A stretch of 40,204 bases of DNA from JAKQDP01 sp964536975 (GTDB taxonomy: Bacteria; Patescibacteriota; Patescibacteriia; 2-01-FULL-39-33). Below, in pieces: positions 7,589 to 15,506 of this stretch; position 1 is the stretch's first letter; each line of letters opens with the position of its first letter. The position numbers were made by a program, and so were the translations under genes. Under the pieces are notes generated by a model. It did no database searches. It was not told the origin of the DNA and saw nothing but the letters and a program-made list of their open reading frames with translations. Location: NCBI GenBank assembly GCA_964536975.1, contig CAZHYS010000007.1:1-40204 (forward strand), read 5' to 3'.

Positions 7589-10513
7589 TTATTTGTTTAA
7601 TTTTGTTCTTAAACCGACAAAATACAGACTGTCGCCGGCTGATTGAGCGATAAAAGAAGCGGAATTTTGCCCAGCCGCTGCTTCCGCTGTCGCCGGATAA
7701 ACCGCCTGCTGCTCCAAGTCTTCCGGATAAACCGCTTTGAGATGAAATTCGCTGTCGCCGCCGGCCTGGGCTTGGAATAATAAACTATAGGAATCATAGC
7801 CGTACTTGGGCAGAAACGCAGAAAAAATCTTGCCCAGCAAATTATTATTCTTTTGCTCCGCGTTCCAGGATAGTTTGAACGGCAGTTTATAAACAAGCAG
7901 AATATCGCGCGATTCGCCCGGAACAATGGTCAGCCAATTGGCAAAAACGGTTTTGCCGTTTTCTTGATAAATTTTTGTCTGAGAATCAGGATCTATTTCC
8001 GCCTGGTATTCACCGGCCAACTGCTCATCTTGGCGCAAAAAATTATCCGGGGTTTTGAATTCTTTTTCCGCCGGCTGATTGAACCCGACGGCTTTGATAA
8101 GCTCACTACCCAATGGGACATAAAAACGCAAATACGAACGATTGGGCTGGACGGTGAAAGTCTCGTCAACCGGACCGATGTGCGACCGACTGACGATCAC
8201 CGAATCAATCACCGAACCGTCCGCGGCAATAGATGCCTGATGATATATTTTTTGGCTAATGACGTTGTCGGTTTTGCCGCCGCCGATATTGGTCGCCACC
8301 AGGCTGAAATAATCTTTTGGCGCGTCCTTCATCGCGCCGTCCCAATTATTGCCGGCGATGAATTCCTGGGCTTTTTCATCAAAAGAATAAAGCAAAATAT
8401 CCTTGTCCGATAAACCCTTGCCCACACTAGCGAATAACCCCAAAAATTCCTCCGGCGCGGCGGCAAAAATCCTTTCTATCAATTTTGGCGCCAAATCACC
8501 GAGAATTTTTTTGGGACGAGTCTTTTCATCATAGTCAATTTCCACTTCCTGTTGAATTTCATTTTCAAAATTGGCAGCCGTAATCGTCTTGCCGTATTCC
8601 GGCAGTTCAATGTCGCCGGTCGCGGCCAATAATTCGCCCAGCCAATCGGAATTTATCGCCACCACGCCGTCAATAGTCGGCCCGCCGCTTTTATTGTAAA
8701 ACCAGGCGATTTTTTCCGCGGAAGTCGGCCAATCCGGCCACCAATTGGCATCCTGAAACTCCCAGCGCGGATTGATCAGTTGCAAGGCCGGCGGCGCCGC
8801 CAAAAGCTCGCTTAATCCGGCGCGGACATCATAAGTGCCGCCGGGCGGAATGGTGATTTTGTCTATATCTCCGGATTTAAAATCTATTAGCGCGAAACTG
8901 CCCATAAAACCGCCGGTCGCTCGGAGCTCGTTGTCATTTTGAAACACCAAAAGATAGCGCTTCAATCCGTCATCACCCAAAAAATCCAAAGCAAAATCAA
9001 TGGAATCATTGAGTTCCTTTAAGCTGCTGATAAAAAACGGCAACTTCTCGCCCAGCGCGGCGAATTGCAGCTGTTTGTCCGCCGGCAAATTTTTTATTTT
9101 TATGTTGTCAAAATTTTCTTGCGCCTGTTCCAATTCGGTCTGCGCCGCGCGGCTATACTCGCCAAAGGCTTTGATTTTGTCAGTCAGAGGGTATTCGTCG
9201 CTTTCATCGTTAAGATTGAGCGCTTCCAACCCAGATAGCAGATTTTCGCCAGCCAAAGACAAATGATCGCCCAAATCCAACAGATTTTTTCCGCTTTTAA
9301 AAGTGTTTCCCAGGGGCAATGTTTCGGCCACCACTGTCAAAAACGACTTTATCTGTTCCAGCTGGTCTTGGGCAGAAACGAAATTTTCATTGGCTTGAGA
9401 TAAATAATCTTTGGCCGAGGAAAAATTAAAAAATTTCAGCTCCTCGCTGGCCGATTGCAAATTTCCCAGCGCTTCCTCTGTTTGGCCCAACACCTCCCCT
9501 TTGGCGGATTTTATCTCTTGCCAATAGTCAAACCCCTTTATCGGCAAAATCACTAGTAAACACAGCCCGACAAACGCCAAAAGCGGTTTTAGAGAGGGCT
9601 TCAATGATGGTTTTAAGGGAACGCGCCACCTTGAAAATCTTGAAACAGAAGGCTCGGCCAGCAGAGAAATTTTTGGCTTTTGGAGCGATGTAATAGGTGG
9701 TTCTGCCGCCGGCAAGATATCTAATTTTTCCGTTGGCGCGTTGAATTTTTCTATTGGCAAAACTTCTTCTGCCGACAAAATGGCACTTAACTCTCGCCGA
9801 TTGAAATCAATTTCTTCGTCATCATGATTACGCTGGCCAAAGCCAAAGGGCTCAACGGCATAGCCGAACAATCCGCTGGCCGCCGCAAACAGCCGATAAA
9901 AAATTTCACCCAAAAAAACGAATAAATTTATCACGGATATTTCCCGCCAATCATCAAGCAAAGGATTTGACGACTTGTCGGGAATGAGTGGCAGTTTCGG
10001 AGAAAGATCAACCCGACCGAATAGCCGGCGGCCGCAAATTCCGATCTGGGTGGATATTGACTTAAGCGAGGACAAAAATTCGCTTTTTTCCAAATCCAGC
10101 AAATCAAAAAAATGGAATTTGTGAAGCAATTCCGCGCCGGGAAAATCAAACTCCGCCAGCACTGACGAACCATTGGCGCTGGGCACGGTCTTTTCAATGA
10201 ATTTAGCTTTTGAGAGATCTAATAAAAACGGTGAACGATAAGCATCCAGCGGATTTTTGGCGACACTAATCGCGATATTGCGATTATTCGCCTTGGGAGT
10301 GATTTTTCTGGTTTCACCGGCCGAAGGAACAACAAAAAAATCGCTTTTCTCGCTCTGGGGAGAAGAAGCTTTGTCTATTACTGTTTTTTTTGCGAAACCG
10401 GATGATAGGCCGTCGGTGCCGGCTGATATTTTTCCCAATTCGGTTCCACTATTTTTCGCTTTTGCCACCTGATTGCAAGCTGTGAATATTGTTTTTATTA
10501 TAACACAAATCAA
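7589..10513 (-). CDS. DUF4012 domain-containing membrane protein
   Basis: The protein is up to 974 residues. A poorly conserved N-terminal 300 residues is followed by a membrane segment (about 313-333, LLAFVGLCLLVILPI), a helical region, and a C-terminal extracytoplasmic DUF4012 domain marked by RYLLVFQNDNELRATGGFMG and GPTIDGVVAIN. DUF4012 proteins are related to the LytR-CpsA-Psr group and are common beside polysaccharide genes in Patescibacteria, which fits the locus; the reaction is unproven. The ATG at 10513 lies upstream of a TATAAT at 10502-10497, so translation more likely begins at the GTG at 10468 (Val16). It is the first gene of the surface operon. Confidence 0.85.
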   Translation of the reverse strand: MICVIIKTIFTACNQVAKAKNSGTELGKISAGTDGLSSGFAKKTVIDKASSPQSEKSDFFVVPSAGETRKITPKANNRNIAISVAKNPLDAYRSPFLLDLSKAKFIEKTVPSANGSSVLAEFDFPGAELLHKFHFFDLLDLEKSEFLSSLKSISTQIGICGRRLFGRVDLSPKLPLIPDKSSNPLLDDWREISVINLFVFLGEIFYRLFAAASGLFGYAVEPFGFGQRNHDDEEIDFNRRELSAILSAEEVLPIEKFNAPTEKLDILPAAEPPITSLQKPKISLLAEPSVSRFSRWRVPLKPSLKPSLKPLLAFVGLCLLVILPIKGFDYWQEIKSAKGEVLGQTEEALGNLQSASEELKFFNFSSAKDYLSQANENFVSAQDQLEQIKSFLTVVAETLPLGNTFKSGKNLLDLGDHLSLAGENLLSGLEALNLNDESDEYPLTDKIKAFGEYSRAAQTELEQAQENFDNIKIKNLPADKQLQFAALGEKLPFFISSLKELNDSIDFALDFLGDDGLKRYLLVFQNDNELRATGGFMGSFALIDFKSGDIDKITIPPGGTYDVRAGLSELLAAPPALQLINPRWEFQDANWWPDWPTSAEKIAWFYNKSGGPTIDGVVAINSDWLGELLAATGDIELPEYGKTITAANFENEIQQEVEIDYDEKTRPKKILGDLAPKLIERIFAAAPEEFLGLFASVGKGLSDKDILLYSFDEKAQEFIAGNNWDGAMKDAPKDYFSLVATNIGGGKTDNVISQKIYHQASIAADGSVIDSVIVSRSHIGPVDETFTVQPNRSYLRFYVPLGSELIKAVGFNQPAEKEFKTPDNFLRQDEQLAGEYQAEIDPDSQTKIYQENGKTVFANWLTIVPGESRDILLVYKLPFKLSWNAEQKNNNLLGKIFSAFLPKYGYDSYSLLFQAQAGGDSEFHLKAVYPEDLEQQAVYPATAEAAAGQNSASFIAQSAGDSLYFVGLRTKLNK

Positions 10514-10526
10514 TCGTTAAAAACAA
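10497..10526 (-). promoter_or_regulatory. Sigma70-type promoter of the surface-protein operon
   Basis: On the minus strand TTGTTT (10526-10521), an 18-nt spacer, and a perfect TATAAT (10502-10497). Predicted start is near 10490, downstream of the first in-frame ATG of the DUF4012 gene, which argues for the GTG start at 10468. It lies back to back with the promoter at 10566-10594. Confidence 0.65.
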
Positions 10527-10565
10527 CTCAAAAACCCTTGGGGATAAAGACACTGATTTTGCCTC

Positions 10566-10594
10566 TTGACAAAGTTATTAAAGTATGATATAAT
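10566..10594 (+). promoter_or_regulatory. Perfect consensus sigma70 promoter
   Basis: TTGACA (10566-10571), exactly 17 nt, TATAAT (10589-10594): a full match to the bacterial consensus. It drives the small gene at 10669 after a leader of about 67 nt that contains a short CGCGA/TCGCG hairpin. Confidence 0.9.
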
Positions 10595-10668
10595 TAATAT
10601 ATCGCTAGAACAACTCTAGTGGTCCTGTTCGCGAGGGTTTCGCGGAAATAGTAAAAAGGAGAGCTAAA

Positions 10669-10890
10669 ATGCCTGGGAAGAACCAAATAACTCCGGAACG
10701 GATGGGCGAAATCGCGCTAAAGATAGTCAAAAGCATGGCACAGAAGGGCCCTCTCCATCTCGGGGAAAACTTCCGGCGCGAAGCTGGAAACAGAGCCAAA
10801 GAAATCAGCATCCCGAAAGAAGAGTACGTCCAGTTTTCGTTTCAAGTGCTCAGGGAGGTGTTTGAAGAAACGTTCCCCAACCAAGAATAA
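10669..10890 (+). CDS. Small hypothetical protein (73 aa), strongly expressed
   Basis: I do not recognise this soluble, charged protein of 73 residues (MPGKNQITPERMGEIALK...). It looks all-helical, with two amphipathic stretches around residues 9-26 and 45-68, and has no Cys or membrane segment. Coding is supported by a strong AAAGGAGAG Shine-Dalgarno sequence placed well before the ATG, a perfect promoter upstream and a clear terminator at 11001-11040. It is alone on the plus strand between two minus-strand operons. The expression signals suggest a large amount of product. Confidence 0.75.
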   Translation: MPGKNQITPERMGEIALKIVKSMAQKGPLHLGENFRREAGNRAKEISIPKEEYVQFSFQVLREVFEETFPNQE

Positions 10891-10994
10891 AAACGGAAGG
10901 GTGAGTCCCAAGGGACTCCTAAACGGGTAATTGTCGCCTCCCTCTAACTAAAAAGAGGCTTAGGCGCAGAACAAGAACCGCTCCCCCCGTTTTT
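10889..10994 (+). ncRNA. Structured 3' region or small RNA downstream of the 73-aa gene
   Basis: AAAAACGG (10889-10896, overlapping the stop codon) can pair with CCGTTTTT (10987-10994) and thus enclose about 90 nt. Inside lie a GAGTCCC/GGGACTC hairpin (10903-10918) and a GCCTC...GAGGC hairpin around 10936-10962. A separate terminator follows. This could be a stable mRNA tail or a processed small RNA. I do not recognise a known family. Confidence 0.45.
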
Positions 10995-11000
10995 CAATAC

Positions 11001-11040
11001 CGGCCGCATTGCTAAGAAGCGATGCGGCCGTTCTTTTTTT
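11001..11040 (+). terminator. Strong Rho-independent terminator
   Basis: CGGCCGCAT (11001-11009) pairs with ATGCGGCCG (11022-11030), followed by TTCTTTTTTT. It ends the transcript of the 73-aa gene. Confidence 0.92.
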
Positions 11041-11063
11041 ACTGAAAATTATTTTATCCGTTA

Positions 11064-12215
11064 TTATTTGCCAAGATATATGTCCAAAGTCTTTTTGGTC
11101 AAATCCTGCCAGGAATATTTTTTTAGATTCTCTCTCCCCCTTTTTATCAAATCCTGCCGCAAAGAATTATCATTCAATGCCAGTTTTATCTTTTGCGTCA
11201 TCTCATACGGATCGCTCGGATCAAAAAATACCGCGCTGTCACCCAGAATCTCTGGCAAACAAGTGGCATTTGAGGAGGCCACCGGCAAATCGTAGCTCTG
11301 CGCTTCAAGCGGCGGCAAGCCAAAACCTTCTATCAAGCTGGGAAAGACATACAAGGCGGCTTGGCGATACAGACCGGCTAATTCCCGATCACTGACAAAA
11401 CCAGTGAGCACGACCCGGCCGGCCAGGCCGTTTTTTTCAATTTGCTCCTTGAGCCGATCATAAAAAAAGCTATCTTTGCCGGCCAAAACCAATTGCAGTG
11501 ATTTTTTTTCTTGAATCAGATAATGAAAAGCGATTAGGAGATTACCCAAATTCTTGTGAGGATAAGCCGAGCCGACATAGAGCAGATAATCGCTGGTCAA
11601 TCGGTATTTTTCCAAAATCTCACGCGAATTCTCCTCTGGCGGCAAGGGCAAATCATATCCCTCGTAAATCACTTTGACTTTGTCTTGAGTCACCGCCAAC
11701 AAATCCACTATGTCTTTTTTGCTAAACTGCGAGACGGTGATTATTTCATTGGCGCGCTTGGCTGTTGACTTGACGATGCGACGATAGAAAAAAAGCTTCA
11801 AACGGTAAAAAATCGGATTAAGCGTCGTCGCACGACTGTCGGGGTAATGAGAAATGATAAGATCGTGGATGGTGACAATAAATTTTTTGCGATACAGCAA
11901 TGGGACATTGAAATGAGGAAAATGGACTAAATCCAGATGATACTTATTTAGGTGGAAGGGAAAAACAATCTGTTCTTTGAAAGAATACGCCCGGCAGTCA
12001 ACCGCCACTTTGATAAAATTTTCTCCTGGCAGTACGAAATCGTCAAAATCCCCCTCATTCAAGAAAACGACATAAGTATTGCGCGAATCCAAGCGGCCCA
12101 AATTTTCCAACAGTTTTTGAATATAACGGCCGATTCCGCCGTTTTTGGGACCATAAAGCCGGGCATCAATGCCAATACGCAAAGCGCTGTCAGATGGAGG
12201 ATTTTTTTTATTCAT
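11064..12215 (-). CDS. Glycosyltransferase family 4 (group 1)
   Basis: A 383-residue GT-B retaining glycosyltransferase. The N-terminal half has DARLYGPKNGGIGRYI and TIHDL; the C-terminal half has GSAYPHKN and the nucleotide-sugar-binding E-x7-E motif in EGFGLPPLE. No signal or membrane segment is evident, so it should act at the cytoplasmic face on a lipid-linked glycan. It is the last of three consecutive GT4 genes, 11 bases after the previous one. The sugar transferred cannot be told from sequence. A weak AAAGG-type ribosome site precedes the ATG. Confidence 0.93.
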   Translation of the reverse strand: MNKKNPPSDSALRIGIDARLYGPKNGGIGRYIQKLLENLGRLDSRNTYVVFLNEGDFDDFVLPGENFIKVAVDCRAYSFKEQIVFPFHLNKYHLDLVHFPHFNVPLLYRKKFIVTIHDLIISHYPDSRATTLNPIFYRLKLFFYRRIVKSTAKRANEIITVSQFSKKDIVDLLAVTQDKVKVIYEGYDLPLPPEENSREILEKYRLTSDYLLYVGSAYPHKNLGNLLIAFHYLIQEKKSLQLVLAGKDSFFYDRLKEQIEKNGLAGRVVLTGFVSDRELAGLYRQAALYVFPSLIEGFGLPPLEAQSYDLPVASSNATCLPEILGDSAVFFDPSDPYEMTQKIKLALNDNSLRQDLIKRGRENLKKYSWQDLTKKTLDIYLGK

Positions 12216-12226
12216 AAATGTTAAAT

Positions 12227-13354
12227 TTACCTTTTTTGATTAAAGCAATTTTCCAGAACTTCCAAAGTCTTTGTCGCAGTCAATCGCCAACTGAATTGTT
12301 CCGCCCGCTGGCGGCCGCGAGTGACCATCTCCGTCCGAAAATCACTATCATTCCTTAGTGATAAAATGGCGGTTATTATTTCGCCGCGGCTGTAAGGATT
12401 GACCAATAACCCGCCAGCGCCAATTACTTCAAACAGCGACGAGTCGGCCGCGGCAATAACCGGGCAGCCGCAAGCCATGGCCTCCAAGACCGGCAAACCG
12501 AAACCTTCGTAATAAGAAGGATAAATGAACATCGCAGCCAAATTGTAAAGCGCTGGCTTGTCAGCTTCATCCACATAACCGATTAATTTTACTCTCTTTT
12601 GTCCGGTGGCGAGGCGGCGAAGATTATCAGTCTTCCAATTTATTCCGCCAGCAACAACCAGATTGATTGCTGGGTCAGCCGCTAAAACCGCTTCAATTAT
12701 TGTGGCAATGTTTTTTCTCGGTTCTAAATTACCCAGATACAAGGCAAAGTCAGCCGGTAAATCGTATTTTTCCCTGATTTCCAGGAGCCGCCCATCGCTC
12801 GCGTCAATCGGCCGATATTCCTCACCTATTCCCAACGGAACAACCTGAATTTTATTTTGATCCAAATGAAAAAACCTGATCAAATCCTTTTTGGTGTTTT
12901 GGGAGTCGGTTATCAAGATGTCGGCCTGCTCAATTATTCTTTTGCGCAAAATCAGTTTTTGCCATAATCTCATGCGGCGAGAAAAGAACTCCGGAAAGCA
13001 AACAAAGGACAAATCATGCACAACTAGCGCCTTGCGGCAATCTTTGGACCAAGCGGCGAAATGCAAATTGGGCAATAAAAATACATCCGCGCCGCCGACG
13101 AGCCGATCCAATCTTGGCCGGCCGAAAAAATTTACCGCCAAATTGAACAGCTTATTGGGATATTTGAAGCCGCGATAAGATACATTATCCTGCCGGAATT
13201 CCGGCAGAGAAATTTTTTTGTGGGAATTGTAAAAAAGCAGATATTCGTTTTTCTGATCAATCGCCAATAAATTTTTGAGCAAGTTGAAAGCATACCATGA
13301 TACGCCGGAATATCTCTCATCCATCAAGGACCGGATGTCAACCGCGATTTTCAT
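12227..13354 (-). CDS. Glycosyltransferase family 4 (group 1)
   Basis: A 375-residue GT-B enzyme. Seen are DIRSLMDERYSGVSWYA at the start, LVVHDLSF in the N-terminal domain, YLGNLEPRKN at the domain boundary and the E-x7-E motif in EGFGLPVLE. Its first 17 bases overlap the end of the preceding glycosyltransferase, and a GGAG site lies a few bases before the ATG inside that gene, pointing to coupled translation. Together with its neighbours it probably extends one surface oligosaccharide; acceptor and donor are unknown. Confidence 0.93.
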   Translation of the reverse strand: MKIAVDIRSLMDERYSGVSWYAFNLLKNLLAIDQKNEYLLFYNSHKKISLPEFRQDNVSYRGFKYPNKLFNLAVNFFGRPRLDRLVGGADVFLLPNLHFAAWSKDCRKALVVHDLSFVCFPEFFSRRMRLWQKLILRKRIIEQADILITDSQNTKKDLIRFFHLDQNKIQVVPLGIGEEYRPIDASDGRLLEIREKYDLPADFALYLGNLEPRKNIATIIEAVLAADPAINLVVAGGINWKTDNLRRLATGQKRVKLIGYVDEADKPALYNLAAMFIYPSYYEGFGLPVLEAMACGCPVIAAADSSLFEVIGAGGLLVNPYSRGEIITAILSLRNDSDFRTEMVTRGRQRAEQFSWRLTATKTLEVLENCFNQKR

Positions 13355-14459
13355 TTTTTATCTCCATTAATAAATTAATCAATTCTGTCTTGAAATTTTC
13401 CTTGCCGAATCGGCCGGCATACTCTTTGATAGCGAGCGGATCGTAGCAGGAGGAGTCAAATCTGATCACTTTGTCGGCCAAGTCTTCCCAAATCTGCTCG
13501 TCAAAAAATTCTCCCGACAATCCCTCGCGTACCGTCTCTGTCGCGCCGCCGGCGCGATAAGCGATTACCGGCCGACCCGAGGCCATCGCCTCCACGGCAG
13601 TAATGCCGAAATCTTCTTCTTGAGGATTGAGATAAGCGATGCAGTCGGCAAACAAGCGTTTTTTGCGATCTTCGTCAATCTTGCCTAGGAATTGCACATT
13701 GGGTTTGGCGATTTTTTTGAGACTTTTCATCTCCGGTCCGACGCCGAAAATTTTGAGTGGAACCCCCAGTCGGGAAAATGCCCGGACCGCCAAATCTATT
13801 TTTTTGTAAGAAACTAGTCGGCCGCCGGCCAAATAATATTTTTTGGGGGAATCAGAGATAAAAAATTTTTCCACTTCCACCGGCGGATAAATCACCCGGC
13901 TATCGCGGCTGTAATATTTTTTTATCCGATTCTTGACCGTCACGGAATTGGCAACAAAATGGTCCACCCGGTCGGCGGCCAGCTGATCCCATTGACGCAA
14001 CTTCCGCAAAGTGAGCGGCAAAACCGTTTTGACAATCGGATTGACCTTGAGCTCTTTGATGTAAGAATAAGTGTCAGTCCACAAAAATCTGGTCGGAGTA
14101 TGGCAATAACAGATATGGATGCTATCCGGTCGGGTGAGTATTCCTTTGGCAAAGGACGAAGCGCTGGAAATGACGACATCATAATCCATCAAATTATGAT
14201 TTTCGGTTGCCAGCGGCATTAGCGACAAATACCATTGATACCTGGATACGCCCAAAGGAATTTTTTGCAAAAAAGACGTTCGAATATCCTGGTTGGCAAA
14301 AAAATCATTGGTATGCCTTTTATCAAAAATCAAAGTGAAAATCGGCGCCTGGGGAAACATTTCCTTGAGCGTTATCACTACCTGTTCAGCGCCGCCATCT
14401 TGAGCCAAATGGTCATGCACCAAAGCAATTTTTATTTTGTTTATATCCGCCTGTTCCAT
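13338..14459 (-). CDS. Glycosyltransferase family 4 (group 1), first gene of GT operon
   Basis: A 373-residue GT-B enzyme with VHDHLAQDGGAEQV at the N-terminus, CYCHTPTRFLWTD in the middle and the E-x7-E motif in EEDFGITAVE. Such proteins are often annotated as WbaZ-like mannosyltransferases, but the specificity is not readable here. The promoter at 14466-14494 has its -10 box ending 7 nt before the ATG, so the transcript appears to begin at the start codon (leaderless). The gene overlaps the next glycosyltransferase by 17 bases. Confidence 0.93.
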   Translation of the reverse strand: MEQADINKIKIALVHDHLAQDGGAEQVVITLKEMFPQAPIFTLIFDKRHTNDFFANQDIRTSFLQKIPLGVSRYQWYLSLMPLATENHNLMDYDVVISSASSFAKGILTRPDSIHICYCHTPTRFLWTDTYSYIKELKVNPIVKTVLPLTLRKLRQWDQLAADRVDHFVANSVTVKNRIKKYYSRDSRVIYPPVEVEKFFISDSPKKYYLAGGRLVSYKKIDLAVRAFSRLGVPLKIFGVGPEMKSLKKIAKPNVQFLGKIDEDRKKRLFADCIAYLNPQEEDFGITAVEAMASGRPVIAYRAGGATETVREGLSGEFFDEQIWEDLADKVIRFDSSCYDPLAIKEYAGRFGKENFKTELINLLMEIKNENRG

Positions 14460-14465
14460 AAGTCC

Positions 14466-14494
14466 AGTTTAGACAATTTGGCTGTTTTTGGCAA
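14466..14494 (-). promoter_or_regulatory. Promoter of the GT4 operon giving a leaderless transcript
   Basis: On the minus strand TTGCCA (14494-14489), 17 nt, TAAACT (14471-14466). The expected first base is at or next to 14459, which is the A of the ATG. The -35 box abuts the T-run of the terminator at 14497-14526. Confidence 0.65.
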
Positions 14495-14496
14495 AC

Positions 14497-14526
14497 AAAA
14501 AAAGGGCTCGACCGCGCGCCGAGCCC
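14497..14526 (-). terminator. Rho-independent terminator after the small-membrane-protein cluster
   Basis: GGGCTCG (14526-14520 on the minus strand) pairs with CGAGCCC (14510-14504), then TTTTTTT (14503-14497). It separates the small-gene cluster from the GT4 operon. Confidence 0.88.
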
Positions 14527-14537
14527 CGCCAGAACGA

Positions 14538-14771
14538 TCATCTGTTTGTCCTCCTGCTGCAACCGGCGAATTCCTCCCAAAAAACCGTAATGGCCAACCC
14601 CGGCCAGCCGATTGAACACTGCAGGAAATACTTGACTAGGAGCTTTTCCCTTCGTAACTCCGCCCATTTCTGATCAAGAGTCAAGTACAGAACGCCAGTG
14701 AGCGAGAAGCAACAAACACCCGCTACGTAAATCCATACTCCTATGAGCAAAAAATCCATCATTGCGAACAT
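14538..14771 (-). CDS. Small membrane protein (77 aa)
   Basis: Unrecognised. Residues about 5-31 are strongly hydrophobic (IGVWIYVAGVCCFSLTGVLYL) and form one membrane segment, followed by a basic stretch (LRREKLLVK) and a second weaker apolar stretch. GGAGAAGGAG lies 8 nt before the chosen ATG, which fixes the start. It is the last of four tandem small genes, each with its own ribosome site, and a terminator follows 11 bases later. Confidence 0.6.
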   Translation of the reverse strand: MFAMMDFLLIGVWIYVAGVCCFSLTGVLYLTLDQKWAELRREKLLVKYFLQCSIGWPGLAITVFWEEFAGCSRRTNR

Positions 14772-14792
14772 GAATGAATCTCCTTCTCCTTG

Positions 14793-14963
14793 TTATCCCC
14801 AGCCCCAGTCTCGCGACGAATTCGGATGATCGCTGACGAAACACCCGACAGCCAATTCTATTGTTATTGCCAGCGCCCACCAGAAAATTGCCGCAACAGC
14901 GAGGATTGCCATTATCGCCTTACTCAACAGCCGATAAATAGTCTTTTTGATTCCGTTTGCCAT
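14793..14963 (-). CDS. Very small membrane protein (56 aa)
   Basis: Unrecognised and shorter than usual gene-calling cutoffs. It starts MANGIKKTIYRLLSKAIM, then a membrane segment of about 20 residues (AILAVAAIFWWALAITIELA), a short tail SDHPNSSRD and the end WGWG. AAAAGGAAG precedes the ATG at a good distance. The reading frame lies neatly between its two small neighbours, with 21 and 23 bases on either side. Confidence 0.55.
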   Translation of the reverse strand: MANGIKKTIYRLLSKAIMAILAVAAIFWWALAITIELAVGCFVSDHPNSSRDWGWG

Positions 14964-14986
14964 TGTTGTATCTTCCTTTTCAGTTT

Positions 14987-15220
14987 TTAGCCCACCGCCG
15001 AATTTGATGGTCGAGAGAAGGAATACCCGACCACAGAAACCAACGCCACTATAAACCAGAATATCGCTACCATCGCAAACGTGACAATTGCTCGCCTGCC
15101 CTTGGCCGGAAATGGCGCCCGGTTACTGACAAAGAACAATAGATACAGAAAGACAATCGCCGCGACAATAAAGTATCCGGCAAACACTTCCGACCAGCCG
15201 ACCTCTATATTGCTTAACAT
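14987..15220 (-). CDS. Small membrane protein (77 aa)
   Basis: Unrecognised. Two membrane segments are evident (about 13-32, YFIVAAIVFLYLLFFVSN, and 46-66, FAMVAIFWFIVALVSVVGY) with a basic loop FPAKGRR between them. The frame is open nine codons further upstream, but GAGGAGAA lies just before the ATG at 15220, so I choose that start. The ATG overlaps the stop codon of the preceding gene (ATGTTAA), suggesting coupled translation. Confidence 0.6.
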   Translation of the reverse strand: MLSNIEVGWSEVFAGYFIVAAIVFLYLLFFVSNRAPFPAKGRRAIVTFAMVAIFWFIVALVSVVGYSFSRPSNSAVG

Positions 15221-15477
15221 CGCGCTTTCTCCTCTTCTCTTTTGCAATCTTCAATCAGCAACCACAGCCAAAGAGGCCAAAAAACCGACAAGACAAGGAT
15301 CATTATACCTGCTTCTTCCCCCTCCACACGAAACAGACCTATTCCATAGTAGCACAACGCGCCAACAAAAAACGCGACCGCAACAATGGCGTAACCGGCC
15401 GCGATGGCAAGAAATAGCAAAGCGGCCGCAACAGCAATTTTCGCCCCAATCCCTAAAACCAATAATACCAGCGACAT
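15214..15477 (-). CDS. Small membrane protein (87 aa)
   Basis: Unrecognised. It is almost entirely hydrophobic with three probable membrane segments (residues about 2-28, 29-49 and 56-76) and a charged C-terminus EDCKREEEKARC. AAGGGAGG precedes the ATG. It is the first of four small membrane genes and begins 29 bases after the sugar-phosphate transferase ends, with no terminator between, so the cluster may be read through from that gene. Confidence 0.6.
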   Translation of the reverse strand: MSLVLLVLGIGAKIAVAAALLFLAIAAGYAIVAVAFFVGALCYYGIGLFRVEGEEAGIMILVLSVFWPLWLWLLIEDCKREEEKARC

Positions 15478-15506
15478 TGTGGCCTCCCTTCTTTCCAGCC
15501 GGACAG

